64,000 bases of DNA, taken from contig UCCS01000016.1 in NCBI GenBank assembly GCA_900470965.1, positions 1 to 64,000 of the forward strand, given 5' to 3'. This document shows, piece after piece, positions 20,282-29,183 of the stretch. Below the pieces are notes generated by a model. That model was not told the origin of the DNA. It saw nothing but the letters and a program-made list of their open reading frames with translations, and searched no databases. Origin of the DNA: Hyphomicrobiales bacterium. Lineage in GTDB: Bacteria > Pseudomonadota > Alphaproteobacteria > Rhizobiales > Rhizobiaceae. Position numbers and translations under genes: made by a program. Position 1 is the stretch's first letter, and each line of letters begins with the position of its first letter.

Positions 20282-21292
20282 ATGAACACGCTCGCGCCCC
20301 ACCGCAGGAAGACCATCAATCCGACGCTTGCCCGTCTGCCGCCGCTGACGTCGCTGCGCGCCTTCGTCGCGACGGCGCGTCATCTCAATTTCATCCGTGC
20401 CGCCGAAGAGCTGCACGTCACCTCGGCTGCCGTCGGCCAGCAGATCAGGCTCCTGGAAAACTACCTTGGCCAGCCGCTGTTCAACCGGGTGCGCGGCCAG
20501 CTGCAGCTGACACCAGCAGGCCACGCCCTAATGCCGGGTCTGACCGATGCCTTCGACGCCGTTCTTTCGGCCATGACGCAGTTTGCGACGAGCGATCACG
20601 AGCAGCCGATCCGGGTGTCCGTCGCACCGTCCTTCGCCAGCAAATGGCTGATCCCGCGGCTCGATGCGCTTCGCCGCGCAGCCCCCGGCCTGCAGGTCCT
20701 GGTCGAAGCCTCGACCGATTTGACGGACCTCGACGCGAGCGACGCCGACTGCGTGATCCGCTTCGGCAGCGGCGCCTATCCCGGCCTCGCGGTCGATCAT
20801 CTCTTCTCAGAGGCGGTCGTGCCAGTCTGCAGTCCGCAATTTGCCGACCACCACGGATTGTGGGAGCGACCGGAGGCGATCGAAGACGTGCCGCTTCTTC
20901 ATGAAGAAGGGGCTGAGCATGACCATGCCTGCCCGGACTGGCATGCTTGGCTGCGCGCCGAGGGACTTTCCTATCGCCCGTCGCGCGGCGGCTTCCGATT
21001 GAACCAGTCCTCGCTGGTGCTCGACGCGGCTGTCGCCGGCCAGGGGCTCGGTCTCGGCAAGATCCGGCTCGCGGAAGCCGAGATCCGCAGTGGCCGGCTC
21101 GTCTGCCCCCTCGGCAGTCCGCAGGCGGTCGGCTATTCCTATTTTTTCGTCACATCCACCCACAAGGCGCGGCTGATGCGGGTCGATCTCTTCCGCAACT
21201 GGCTGCTTGCCGAGGCGCGCGCCGCGCAGACGATTGAGGTCGCCTCCTCCCGTAGCCCTCGATCCGATTTCGATATGATCGCCGCCGAGTGA
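20282..21292 (+). CDS. LysR-family transcriptional regulator (GcvA-like)
   Basis: A 336-residue regulator with an N-terminal winged helix-turn-helix (LRAFVATARHLNFIRAAEELHVTSAAVGQQI, residues about 24-55) and a C-terminal periplasmic-binding-like effector domain from about residue 100. The wording of the helix-turn-helix, with AAVGQQIRxLE, is that of the GcvA/AmpR branch. ATG 20282 gives a family-typical length; the frame extends to 20192 but with unrelated residues. It is divergent from the tandem binding proteins and convergent with the nitroreductase operon. Control of one or both organosulfur operons is the simplest reading. Confidence 0.85.
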   Translation: MNTLAPHRRKTINPTLARLPPLTSLRAFVATARHLNFIRAAEELHVTSAAVGQQIRLLENYLGQPLFNRVRGQLQLTPAGHALMPGLTDAFDAVLSAMTQFATSDHEQPIRVSVAPSFASKWLIPRLDALRRAAPGLQVLVEASTDLTDLDASDADCVIRFGSGAYPGLAVDHLFSEAVVPVCSPQFADHHGLWERPEAIEDVPLLHEEGAEHDHACPDWHAWLRAEGLSYRPSRGGFRLNQSSLVLDAAVAGQGLGLGKIRLAEAEIRSGRLVCPLGSPQAVGYSYFFVTSTHKARLMRVDLFRNWLLAEARAAQTIEVASSRSPRSDFDMIAAE

Positions 21293-21319
21293 GATCGTGC
21301 AGAGGCAGGCCGGGACGGC

Positions 21320-22171
21320 CTATTTCAGCCGGAACCCCAGTTTGCGCGCCACCTCGCCAAGTACATGGCGGCCCCTGAGCGCCTCGACCGTGCCGATGCG
21401 ATTGCGAACCTGATCGGTCCAGTCGATCAGAGGCATGGTCTGTTCGGTCTGGAAGGTTCTGAGAATATAATTGTAACCGGCGAGATCATCGGCCGGTGCG
21501 CCATCTCGATAGCGCTCGCGGTGCAGGACGCTTGTCTGCGGCAGGCGTGGCTTGACGCCGGCGGGCACCGCCGGATCGGGATAACCGACCGTCAGGCCAA
21601 AAACGGGAAAGACACCATCGGGCAGGGCGAGTTCGCGGGCGACCGTTTCCGGATCGTTGCGGATCGCACCGATATAGCAGGTGCCGAGGCCAAGAGATTC
21701 CAGGGCGACGACGGCGTTCTGGGCGGCGAGTGCCGCGTCGATCACGCCAAGAAGAAAGCTTTCCACGTAGTCAAGACCTTCGCCCGTCGCGCCGCGCTCG
21801 GTTGCAATCTTGCGCGGTCGGGCAAGATCGGCGAGCCAGACGAGCAGAAGCGGGGCCTGGGCGATCTGGCGCTGATTGCCGGCAACCGCATTCAAACGTC
21901 CGCGACGTTCGACGTCTTCAACGGCAACCACGCTCCAGGCCTGCAGGTTCGAGGAACTCGGTGCCGACTGGGCGGCGGCAACGGCAAGCTCGATTGCCTC
22001 CGCCGGTACCGGGTCCTGCAGATAGTGACGCACGCTCCGATGTGAGAGGATCGTCTCGATGGTTTCGGTCCAATCGCCCGAAAGCTGCTGCTTATTGCGG
22101 TAACGCTCGCCGGCAAGCGCCTTCAGCCTGTCGTTGCCGACGTTTCTTTCTGCTGCTGTTGATGGCGTCAT
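21320..22171 (-). CDS. Nitroreductase-family NAD(P)H-dependent flavin oxidoreductase (NfsA-like)
   Basis: A 283-residue FMN protein. The early SHRSVRHYLQDPVP motif is the family's FMN-phosphate contact, followed by AAAQSAPSSSNLQAWS, and LGLGTCYIGAIRNDP lies in the middle. The longer C-terminal tail beyond residue 200 is characteristic of the NfsA/Frp branch. ATG 22171 is preceded by GGGGAAA. It is the last gene of the DszC-DszA operon, 34 bases after the second DszA-like gene. The family includes flavin reductases, so it could provide FMNH2 to the monooxygenases, a function otherwise missing from the island (inference). Confidence 0.83.
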   Translation of the reverse strand: MTPSTAAERNVGNDRLKALAGERYRNKQQLSGDWTETIETILSHRSVRHYLQDPVPAEAIELAVAAAQSAPSSSNLQAWSVVAVEDVERRGRLNAVAGNQRQIAQAPLLLVWLADLARPRKIATERGATGEGLDYVESFLLGVIDAALAAQNAVVALESLGLGTCYIGAIRNDPETVARELALPDGVFPVFGLTVGYPDPAVPAGVKPRLPQTSVLHRERYRDGAPADDLAGYNYILRTFQTEQTMPLIDWTDQVRNRIGTVEALRGRHVLGEVARKLGFRLK

Positions 22172-22205
22172 ATCGATTTCCCCTGTCTGCTGTCATTGTC
22201 GATCG

Positions 22206-23531
22206 CTATTCTGCCGCGGCCGCATACGGGTTGGTCGGGCGGGCAAGACCGAGATGCTCGCGAAGCGTCCGGCCGCTATAGGCTCGCCGGAATAGTCCGC
22301 GTTTGCGCAGGATCGGCACGACCTCGTCGACGAAGACCTCGAGCCCGTGCGGCAATACGTCCGGCATCAGGTTGAAGCCATCTGCCGCGCCGGCGACAAA
22401 CCAGCGTTCGATGTCGTCGGCAACGTCCTGTGGCGTGCCGACAATGGTGCGATGGCCGGTGCCCCCGTTCAAGGCACGGATCAGGCCGCGCACGCTGAGC
22501 CCTTCCCGTTTGGCGAGCGCCAGCGTCGCACGGAAGAATGTATGGCCGCCATCGGGTGGCAGCGGAATGTCGTCCGGTAGCGGCGCGTCGAGGTCGAGGT
22601 TCTTGGCGTCGAGCTGCAGCACGCCCGCAAGTCGAGCGAGACTATATTCGAGCGGTATCAGCTCGCGCAGCTCTTCCTGCCGGCGTTTGGCCTCGATCTC
22701 GGTACTGCCGATGATCGTCGCGAGGCCGGCAAGCACGAGGATGCTGTCGGCCGGCCTGCCGAAGCGGGCGGCACGCCGGCGCAGGTCACCGGCATAATCG
22801 AGCGCCTCTTCGAAGGATTGCGAGGCGGAGAAAACGGCTTCGGCATGTTCGGCCGCAAGCTCTCTTCCATCGTCCGAGCCGCCGGCCTGGACGAGAACCG
22901 GATGGCCCTGAGGCGGGCGTGGAATATTATGCGGCCCGTGCACCTGGAAATGCTTGCCGCGATGGGCGATCGCATGGACACGTGTCGGATCGACGAAACG
23001 GCCTGTCGCGACATCGCCGATAAAGGCATCTTCCTCCCAGCTGTCCCACAGCGCCTTGACGACGGCGGTAAATTCGCCGGCGCGCTCGTAGCGGCTGGAA
23101 TGGGCGACCGGCTTTTCGAGGCCGAAATTGCGGCTCTGCGACAGGTCGGCGCTGGTGACGATGTTCCAGCCGGCCCGGCCGGCGCTCGCATAGTCAAGCG
23201 TCGCAAAGCGACGGGCGATATTGTAGGGTTCGTTATAGGTCGTCGAGGCGGTGGCGATGAGCCCGATATGCTGTGTGTTGGCGGCGACCAGCGCAAGCAC
23301 GATCGTTGGCTCGAGCGAGGTCAGCGGCCGGAAGTCCACCCGGTCCGAGATCGCCGCCTGGTCGGCGAGGAAGACGGCATCGAACGTGCCGCGTTCGGCG
23401 ATCCTGGCGACATTGATGTAGTGATTGATATCGAAGGAGGCGCGCGGATCGCTGCCTTCCATCCGCCAAGCCGCAGGCGAGAAGCCCGAATGCAGGATAT
23501 TGATGTTGAGATGAAGCTCTCGCCCGCTCAT
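22206..23531 (-). CDS. NtaA/SnaA/DszA-family FMN-dependent monooxygenase (copy 2)
   Basis: A 441-residue luciferase-fold monooxygenase. The family motif LDYASAGRAGWNIVTSADLSQSRNFG lies near residue 130, an RYERAGEF segment near 165, and HPVLVQAGGSDDGRELAAEHAE near 235. The C-terminus ends GRTLREHLGLARPTNPYA, a tail typical of the NtaA group. These enzymes oxidise sulfones, nitrilotriacetate or similar compounds with FMNH2 and oxygen. Its ATG overlaps the stop of the DszC-like gene by four bases (ATGA), so the two are translationally coupled. It is clearly related to the DszA-like gene at 25125. Confidence 0.86.
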   Translation of the reverse strand: MSGRELHLNINILHSGFSPAAWRMEGSDPRASFDINHYINVARIAERGTFDAVFLADQAAISDRVDFRPLTSLEPTIVLALVAANTQHIGLIATASTTYNEPYNIARRFATLDYASAGRAGWNIVTSADLSQSRNFGLEKPVAHSSRYERAGEFTAVVKALWDSWEEDAFIGDVATGRFVDPTRVHAIAHRGKHFQVHGPHNIPRPPQGHPVLVQAGGSDDGRELAAEHAEAVFSASQSFEEALDYAGDLRRRAARFGRPADSILVLAGLATIIGSTEIEAKRRQEELRELIPLEYSLARLAGVLQLDAKNLDLDAPLPDDIPLPPDGGHTFFRATLALAKREGLSVRGLIRALNGGTGHRTIVGTPQDVADDIERWFVAGAADGFNLMPDVLPHGLEVFVDEVVPILRKRGLFRRAYSGRTLREHLGLARPTNPYAAAAE

Positions 23532-24760
23532 TGGAATATCCCGGGTTCAGGACAGTCGCCCGTCAGGAACCACGTCCCGACATTGCGTGTCTTGTATTCG
23601 GCCGGATTGTGCAGCGTATGGATGCGCACATTGCGCCAGAACCGGTCGAAACCATGGGCGCGCACCGCCGACCGCGCGCCCATGACCTCGAAGATCTCGC
23701 TTGTCACCTCGAGCGCCACCTTGCCGGCCAGCACGTTGGCGGAAGCAACTGCAATCGCTGCCTGGCCGCGCTCGTCCGCCGTCAGCGCAGCGCCTTTGGC
23801 ATAGGCGGCGTCCATGGCCTGAGCTGCCCGGTCGGCAAGCGCGGTCGCAGCCTGCACCTTCGTCCAGAGCTCACCATATTGCCGCTTGATCCAGGGATCG
23901 TCGACGTGTCGCTCGACGCCGGAATAGATCCAGGGCCGTGATTTCGTGACCGTATAGTCGCGGGCTGCTGTGAGCGCGCCCTGGGCGGTGCCGACAAAGA
24001 CGTTGAGGAGCACGCTCTGCTGCTGCTGGGGCGCCAGAAGCGCGATCGGGTCGCGCGGGCGCTCCGCCAGGATTTCGTCACCGTCGATCCCGACATCCTT
24101 GTAGAAGACTCTACCGCTGCCTGTCTGCCGTTGGCCGATACCGTCCCAATCGTCGGCGATGGTGATCCCCGGACGATTGGCCGGAATATAGGCAAAGCTG
24201 CGCTGGTTGGTTTCCTCGTCTTCCCAGGCGACCATGAGATAGTCGGCGACATGCGAGCCGGAGCCGAAGGGGCGAAAGCCGTTCAGGATGACACCACCGG
24301 CGGTCTTTCGGCCGAACAGGCTCTTCGAAAAACTGTTGGTCGTATTGCCCCAGAACCAGCGGCCATCCGCTGAGCGACGCAAGATCTCATGTGAGCGCTT
24401 GTCGCCAGCCGTCGCCGCGTTCTGCAGCGGGCTGAAATGATAGCCGTAGAGATGACCGAGCGAACCATCGACCTTGGAAAATTCACGCAGAACCCTGAGC
24501 GCGGTCGAATAGGGCTGCCCCTCACCGCCGAATTCCTTCGGGATCAGCAGATTGACGAGGCCGCTCTCCTTCAGAAGCCTAATCTGTTCGCAGGGTCGGC
24601 CGCCGAGCTGGTCGCGTTCGACAGCATCGTGAGCAAAGATCTCCGTGAGTTCGGCCGCCTTGGCGAGATAGGGATTGTCTCGATCCGCCTCAAACAGGGC
24701 AGGCGGATTTGGTGTCGGCTCTGGTTGATTTGGCTCGAACGTTCCAGGCTTTACGGTCAC
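23528..24760 (-). CDS. DszC/SfnB-family monooxygenase (copy 2)
   Basis: A 410-residue protein with the acyl-CoA dehydrogenase fold and the DszC-type motif DDWDGIGQRQTGSGRV near residue 205. Other conserved stretches are GGRPCEQIRLLKESGL near 52, YGYHFSPLQNA near 105 and FWRNVRIHTLHNPAEYK near the end. It uses a GTG start at 24760 behind GAAGGAAG. In the 4S pathway DszC oxidises a thioether to sulfoxide and sulfone; SfnB-like proteins are its less defined relatives. Long identical runs with the protein at 26495 show that the two are duplicates. Confidence 0.85.
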   Translation of the reverse strand: MTVKPGTFEPNQPEPTPNPPALFEADRDNPYLAKAAELTEIFAHDAVERDQLGGRPCEQIRLLKESGLVNLLIPKEFGGEGQPYSTALRVLREFSKVDGSLGHLYGYHFSPLQNAATAGDKRSHEILRRSADGRWFWGNTTNSFSKSLFGRKTAGGVILNGFRPFGSGSHVADYLMVAWEDEETNQRSFAYIPANRPGITIADDWDGIGQRQTGSGRVFYKDVGIDGDEILAERPRDPIALLAPQQQQSVLLNVFVGTAQGALTAARDYTVTKSRPWIYSGVERHVDDPWIKRQYGELWTKVQAATALADRAAQAMDAAYAKGAALTADERGQAAIAVASANVLAGKVALEVTSEIFEVMGARSAVRAHGFDRFWRNVRIHTLHNPAEYKTRNVGTWFLTGDCPEPGIFQ

Positions 24761-24772
24761 GGTGTTCTTCCT

Positions 24773-25114
24773 TCACTTATGAAGCCGGGGGAAGCCATGG
24801 CGCTCGGCAAGCAGTTCGAGGATGCGATCGGTCTTGTTGACGAAACGCACGCCATTCCAGTGTTCCGCATCAGCCGGTGCGTTCTCGGCGAGAACAAGCA
24901 CGGGCAACGACTGATGTTCCTCGCCGACGGCAGCAATCACGCTTGCGCGCGGCCGGGGAAAGGCAACCCGCTCCACCTCGATCCTGCCTGCAAGATCGGG
25001 GAAGGACGCCAGCAGTCCCTCGATAGCGTTGCAATAGGGGCAGACGAAACTGACGCCCGGCTTGTTGGGATCGGAAAAACCCGGTTCGATGAGATAAAGC
25101 TTGTCGTGGCTCAT
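24773..25114 (-). CDS. DUF3088-type small protein with CPYC motif
   Basis: A 113-residue protein with thioredoxin-like topology. YLIEPGF lies at the start, a V-C-P-Y-C motif near residue 25 on the family's active-site loop, then beta-strand segments and a final HGFPRLHK. The start at 25114 follows GGGAG; the frame extends upstream but encodes only the antisense of the neighbouring gene. It sits between DszA-like copy 1 and DszC-like copy 2 with gaps of 10 and 12 bases, so it belongs to the operon. A redox or sulfur-handling role fits the CxxC motif but is unproven. Confidence 0.72.
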   Translation of the reverse strand: MSHDKLYLIEPGFSDPNKPGVSFVCPYCNAIEGLLASFPDLAGRIEVERVAFPRPRASVIAAVGEEHQSLPVLVLAENAPADAEHWNGVRFVNKTDRILELLAERHGFPRLHK

Positions 25115-25124
25115 TGGTTTCTCC

Positions 25125-26483
25125 CTATTCGGCCGCCGCAGCATTGCCGGCATCTGCGAAGCGGTTTGCCGGGCGCTTGAGACCCAGATTCTCGCGCAGC
25201 GTCGCGCCTTCGTATTCAGTGCGAAAGAGGCCTCGGCGGCGCAGCTCCGGAACGACGAGCTCGATGAAGTCGGCAAGCCCGCCCGGCATCAGCGGCGCCA
25301 TGATGTTGAAGCCGTCGGCCCCGTAATTTTCGAAACGCTCTTCGAGCACATCGGCGATCTGGACCGGCGTGCCGACCACCTGCCAGTGGCCGCGGGCGCC
25401 GGCGATGCGCAGATAGAGCTGGCGGACCGTCAGATTTTCGCGTCGGGCGAGATCAAGGACGAGAGCCTGTCGGCTTTTACCGGCATTGGTGGCCGGCGGA
25501 TCGTCGGGCACCAGCCCATCGAGCGGATAGGCGGATAGATCGACACCGGAGAGCTGGGAGATCAGGTTCAGTCCGACTTCGGGCTGAATGAGCGCCTGCA
25601 GGGATTCGAACTTTTCCTGCGCTTCGGATTCTGTTCTGCCGACAACAGGGAAAATGCCCGGCAGGATTTTCAGATCGTCATGTGAACGGCCGAATTTGGC
25701 AAGCCGGCCTTTGACATCGGCGTAGAAAGCGACCGCTTCCTCAAGGGTGATCTGGGCGGCGAATATGGCTTCCGCGGTACGCGCGGCAAGCTCCTTGCCG
25801 GGCTCGGAGGCTCCCGCCTGAACGAGGACTGGCCGCCCCTGCGGTGAGCGCGGGATGTTGAGGGGGCCGCGCACCTTGAAGTGCTTGCCACTGTGATCGA
25901 GCCTGTGGAGCTTATGAGGATCGAAATAGCGTCCCGATTGCCTGTCGCGAATGAAGGCGTCGTCTTCAAAGCTGTCCCAGAGGCCGAGGACGACATCGGC
26001 GAATTCCTCGGCGCGCTCGTAACGGTCGGCATGCAGGATCTGCGCGTCATGCCCGAAATTATAGGCGGCGTCCGGATCGGAAGATGTGACGAGGTTCCAG
26101 CCGGCCCGCCCGCCGCTCAACCGGTCGAGGGACGCAAACTGCCGTGCCAGATTGAACGGATCGGAAAAGCTCGTCGAGGCGGTGGCGATCAGGCCGATAT
26201 TGCGGGTGACGGAGGAAAGCGCGGAAAGCAACGTGATCGGTTCGAACGGATAAATGCCACTATGGGCCTTGCGGCTTGCCGCTTCGACGTCTTTCAACCG
26301 TGCTGCCACGCCATCGGCAAAGAAGATGGCATCGAATTTCGCAGCCTCGGCAAGGCGTGCAAGTTCGAGATAATTTTCGAATTCCGTGCCGACAGAGGCC
26401 TGCGGATGGCGCCAGGCGGCGACATGGTGGCCGGTGAAGAGCAGGAAGGCACCGAGCTTGATCTGGTCCTTGCGTCTTGCCAT
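25125..26483 (-). CDS. NtaA/SnaA/DszA-family FMN-dependent monooxygenase (copy 1)
   Basis: A 452-residue monooxygenase, very close in length to DszA. It begins MARRKDQIKLGAFLLFTGHH and has the motif SLDRLSGGRAGWNLVTSSDP near residue 133, RYERAEEF near 170 and GRPVLVQAGASEPGKELAA near 235. The ATG at 26483 gives the standard N-terminus; the open frame to 26900 is antisense to the upstream DszC-like gene and is not coding. Only 11 bases separate it from that gene. Together they make one DszC-DszA module, repeated downstream as 23528/22206. The substrate is probably a sulfone or a related sulfur compound. Confidence 0.86.
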   Translation of the reverse strand: MARRKDQIKLGAFLLFTGHHVAAWRHPQASVGTEFENYLELARLAEAAKFDAIFFADGVAARLKDVEAASRKAHSGIYPFEPITLLSALSSVTRNIGLIATASTSFSDPFNLARQFASLDRLSGGRAGWNLVTSSDPDAAYNFGHDAQILHADRYERAEEFADVVLGLWDSFEDDAFIRDRQSGRYFDPHKLHRLDHSGKHFKVRGPLNIPRSPQGRPVLVQAGASEPGKELAARTAEAIFAAQITLEEAVAFYADVKGRLAKFGRSHDDLKILPGIFPVVGRTESEAQEKFESLQALIQPEVGLNLISQLSGVDLSAYPLDGLVPDDPPATNAGKSRQALVLDLARRENLTVRQLYLRIAGARGHWQVVGTPVQIADVLEERFENYGADGFNIMAPLMPGGLADFIELVVPELRRRGLFRTEYEGATLRENLGLKRPANRFADAGNAAAAE

Positions 26484-26494
26484 GGAATATCCTT

Positions 26495-27673
26495 TCAGCG
26501 GTAGATGGCCGGCACGGGGAACTCGCCCGTCAGCAGAAAGGCGCCGACCGTGCGCTTCTTGTATTCGGCAGGATTGTGCAGCGTGTGGGTCCGCACATTG
26601 CGCCAGAAACGGTCGAAGCCGTTGGCCTGCGTGGCGGAACGCGCGCCCATGACCTCGAAGACCTCGCTCGACACGGCAAGGCCGACCTCGCCCGCATAAA
26701 GATTGGCCGTGGCGATATCGATGGCGGCAGCACCACGATCGGCGTGGCTCAGGGATGGTCCTTGCGCATAGGCGGCATCTAGGCTGCGGGCAGCCTTGTC
26801 GGCAAGTTCTGCGGCCGCAAGCGTGCGGATATAGAGTTCGCCATACTGGCGTTTGATCCATGGGTCGTCGATGTGTCGTTCCACACCGGAATAAATCCAC
26901 GATCGGGATGCCGTTACGGTGTAGTCGCGGCCCTCTTCCAGGATGCCCTGGGCGCTGCCGACGAACACGTTGAGAAGGACGCTCTGCTGAAGAAGCGAGG
27001 TGAGGGACGCGTAAGGCGTCAGTGGCACGGAAGGGGCACTGATGACCTCATCGTCGCCGATCTGGAGGTCGCGGAAATGGACGGTGCCGCTGCCGGTTTG
27101 CCTCTGCCCGATCCCGTCCCAGTCATCCGCAATCACGATTCCCTGACGATCTGCGGGGACCGCCGCGGTGAGGCGTTCACCGGCCGAATTTTCCCAGGAT
27201 ATCTGGATATAGTCGGCAATGTGCGAGCCCGAGGAAAAGGGACGGCTGCCGTTGATCATCCAGCCGCCTTTGGTCTTTTCGCCTGTCGAGGTCTTCGACA
27301 TGGCATTGCCGGAATTGCTCCAGACCCAGTTGCCGGCAGCCGATCCACTCAGCCACCTATCCCTCTGGGGATTTGAACCCCGAAAGAGGATGAGGTTCAG
27401 TGGCAGATGATGGTAACCGAAGAGGTGTGCGAGCGATCCGTCGGTCTTGGCGAATTCCCGCACGATGCGAAGGATCGTCAGCCAGGGAGCCCCCTGCCCA
27501 CCATAGGCTTTCGCGATTTGCGCCGACGGCAGGCCGCTTTCCTTCAGGAGCCTGATCTGCTCAACAGGTCTTCCCCCTTGCTTGTCCCGATCGACCGCAT
27601 CCCGGTGGAACGCCGCCCGCAACTCGGCAGCCTTTGCTAGGAGCGGATCATCAACGTCAAATTCGAACGACAT
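26495..27673 (-). CDS. DszC/SfnB-family monooxygenase (copy 1)
   Basis: A 392-residue protein. Start 27673 (after AGAGGCG) gives MSFEFDVDDPLLAKAAELR; codons up to 27805 add an unrelated extension. Hallmarks are GGRPVEQIRLLKESGLP near residue 37, FGYHHLPLNLI near 85, DDWDGIGQRQTGSGTVHF near 190 and FWRNVRTHTLHNPAEYK near the end. It opens the six-gene minus-strand operon that ends with the nitroreductase at 21320. DszC-type oxidation of a thioether is the best functional guess. It is the tandem relative of the protein at 23528. Confidence 0.85.
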   Translation of the reverse strand: MSFEFDVDDPLLAKAAELRAAFHRDAVDRDKQGGRPVEQIRLLKESGLPSAQIAKAYGGQGAPWLTILRIVREFAKTDGSLAHLFGYHHLPLNLILFRGSNPQRDRWLSGSAAGNWVWSNSGNAMSKTSTGEKTKGGWMINGSRPFSSGSHIADYIQISWENSAGERLTAAVPADRQGIVIADDWDGIGQRQTGSGTVHFRDLQIGDDEVISAPSVPLTPYASLTSLLQQSVLLNVFVGSAQGILEEGRDYTVTASRSWIYSGVERHIDDPWIKRQYGELYIRTLAAAELADKAARSLDAAYAQGPSLSHADRGAAAIDIATANLYAGEVGLAVSSEVFEVMGARSATQANGFDRFWRNVRTHTLHNPAEYKKRTVGAFLLTGEFPVPAIYR

Positions 27674-27999
27674 ATCGCCTCTGCGCATCATGGCGCCAGG
27701 TTTTCTGGCGGCGTCTATGGCGCCGACCGTCGACCGATGCTCGGGGCAAGTCCAGACAAATGAATTTGGGGTTCGGGAAAGAAATTCTTTCCGGAACCAG
27801 CGCATAGTCGGATTACGAGTCTCGGCCTGCTTCGGGTCCTGATACGGCTCAGTCGCCTAACTGATGAGCGCCACCCGTCATCGCAGTTGACGTGGACCTT
27901 CTTCGCGGGAGACTATCTCGCAAGGACCGACTTTGACGCGTGTGCCCGCAGGAGTCCTGGACGTCGCCTATTTCCGAAACTTAGTTAGTGGAGGACATT
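27674..27999. other. Intergenic region without recognisable gene
   Basis: These 326 bases separate the DszC-like operon start from the GFA-type gene. They must contain the operon promoter on the minus strand. Short open frames are present but none has a ribosome site or recognisable product, and I see no strong inverted repeat. Confidence 0.4.
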
Positions 28000-28485
28000 A
28001 TGCAAACCATCGTTCTGACGGGAGGCTGCCAATGTGGTGCCGTCCGATATTCGCTCGATCAGCAACCACAGAACGTTCACATTTGTCACTGCCGAATGTG
28101 CCAGAAGGCAGTAGGCGGCCCCTTCGCGATCATCTGCCCCGTAATGAAGACGGCATTTCGCGTGACACGTGGCGCAGTCAGCTATTTCCGCAGTTCGGAT
28201 GTCGGGCGCCGCGGATACTGCTGCGACTGCGGCACCCCGCTGACATTCGACTATCCTGATGGCGAGGACATCGGTGTTCTCGTCGGTACGCTCGACGAGC
28301 CTAACCGTGCGCCGCCCGAAAATCAGTACGGTAACGAGAGTCGTGTATCTTGGTATTCTGGGCTCGTACAGGTACCCGGCGACCGACCGACTTACGCCGA
28401 CAACCCTCAGATGCTGCACCGGATCACGAGCACCAACCATCAGCATCCAGACCATGAAACGGATATCTGGCCTCCGACTCTCTAG
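28000..28485 (+). CDS. GFA/CENP-V family zinc enzyme (glutathione-dependent formaldehyde-activating type)
   Basis: A 161-residue protein with the GFA zinc pattern: GGCQCGAVRY near residue 8, then CHCRMCQKAVGG near 30, and YCCDCGTPLTF near 72. These cysteines bind two zinc ions in the family. ATG 28000 has GGAGG seven bases upstream; a GTG at 27988 is an alternative but would consume that site. Family members act on S-hydroxymethylglutathione or related thiols, and many remain of unknown function. It stands alone between the sulfur island and a stretch of decaying genes, and the C-terminal 40 residues are poorly conserved in appearance. Confidence 0.8.
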   Translation: MQTIVLTGGCQCGAVRYSLDQQPQNVHICHCRMCQKAVGGPFAIICPVMKTAFRVTRGAVSYFRSSDVGRRGYCCDCGTPLTFDYPDGEDIGVLVGTLDEPNRAPPENQYGNESRVSWYSGLVQVPGDRPTYADNPQMLHRITSTNHQHPDHETDIWPPTL

Positions 28486-28589
28486 CGCCCGGTTTAGTGT
28501 GAGCGAATAATAGTGTGACGCGACCACCGCCGAGCGCTGTGCAACTTCACGCACTTCTTTCGCGACGACGGCGAAACTCTTCCCCAGCA

Positions 28590-29144
28590 CGCGCCACTTC
28601 AACGCCGACCAAGGCACTGCTTGCCAAGGCGGGATATCCGAACGGCTTTGAGGCGCGACTGCTCGCGTCATCGCAATATAGCTTCCATCAGAATACGGCG
28701 ATCGCCATTCAGTCGGAGCTTGCAAAAATCGGCATCAAGGTGAAGCTCGACCTGCCGGACTGGGCAAGTCGCATGGCCAAGGCAACCGCTGCAGACTACG
28801 ATTTTACCGTACTCGGCAGCCTCGGCGAGATTACCGATGCCGACTGGCTGAGCAATTACTACTACGGTGGCGACAAGCTCGTCCGAACCAACAATTCCCC
28901 CTACTTCAACGATCCGCAGATCAACGAGTTGCTCGACAAGGGCAGGGCAACCATCGACAAGGACGAGAGAGCGAAAGTCTATGATGCCTTCGTCGATAGA
29001 GCGCTCGAATTGTCGCCGCTCGTCTACTTTATGTGGCGCGAACAGAACTACGCCGTCAGGAAGGGTGTAACTGGTTTTACGAACATGCCCGGCTTCCTGA
29101 CATTCCAGTCGGGTCTCAGCATCGAGAACACCAAAGTCGAATGA
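28590..29144 (+). pseudogene. 3' remnant of an ABC substrate-binding protein gene (SBP_bac_5)
   Basis: From about 28600 the frame reads TPTKALLAKAGYPNGFEARL and continues as the C-terminal domain of a dipeptide/opine-type binding protein: FHQNTAIAIQSELAKIGIKV near 28690 and SPLVYFMWREQNYAVRKGV near 29010. The stop at 29144 is natural. The signal peptide, lobe I and most of lobe II are missing, and upstream bases do not continue the homology in any frame. The family length is about 500-540 residues, so roughly two thirds are gone. The gene's own terminator is preserved right after it. It differs in wording from the four sulfur-island paralogs, so it was a separate system. Confidence 0.75.
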
Positions 29145-29147
29145 ACA

Positions 29148-29183
29148 CGAGGCTACCGGACGCAAAGGTGTCCGGTAGCCTCG
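29148..29183 (+). terminator. Strong hairpin terminator of the truncated binding-protein gene
   Basis: Perfect 14-base arms (CGAGGCTACCGGAC / GTCCGGTAGCCTCG) with an eight-base loop, starting four bases after the remnant's stop codon. The tail TCTCCTC is only moderately T-rich. Confidence 0.7.
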
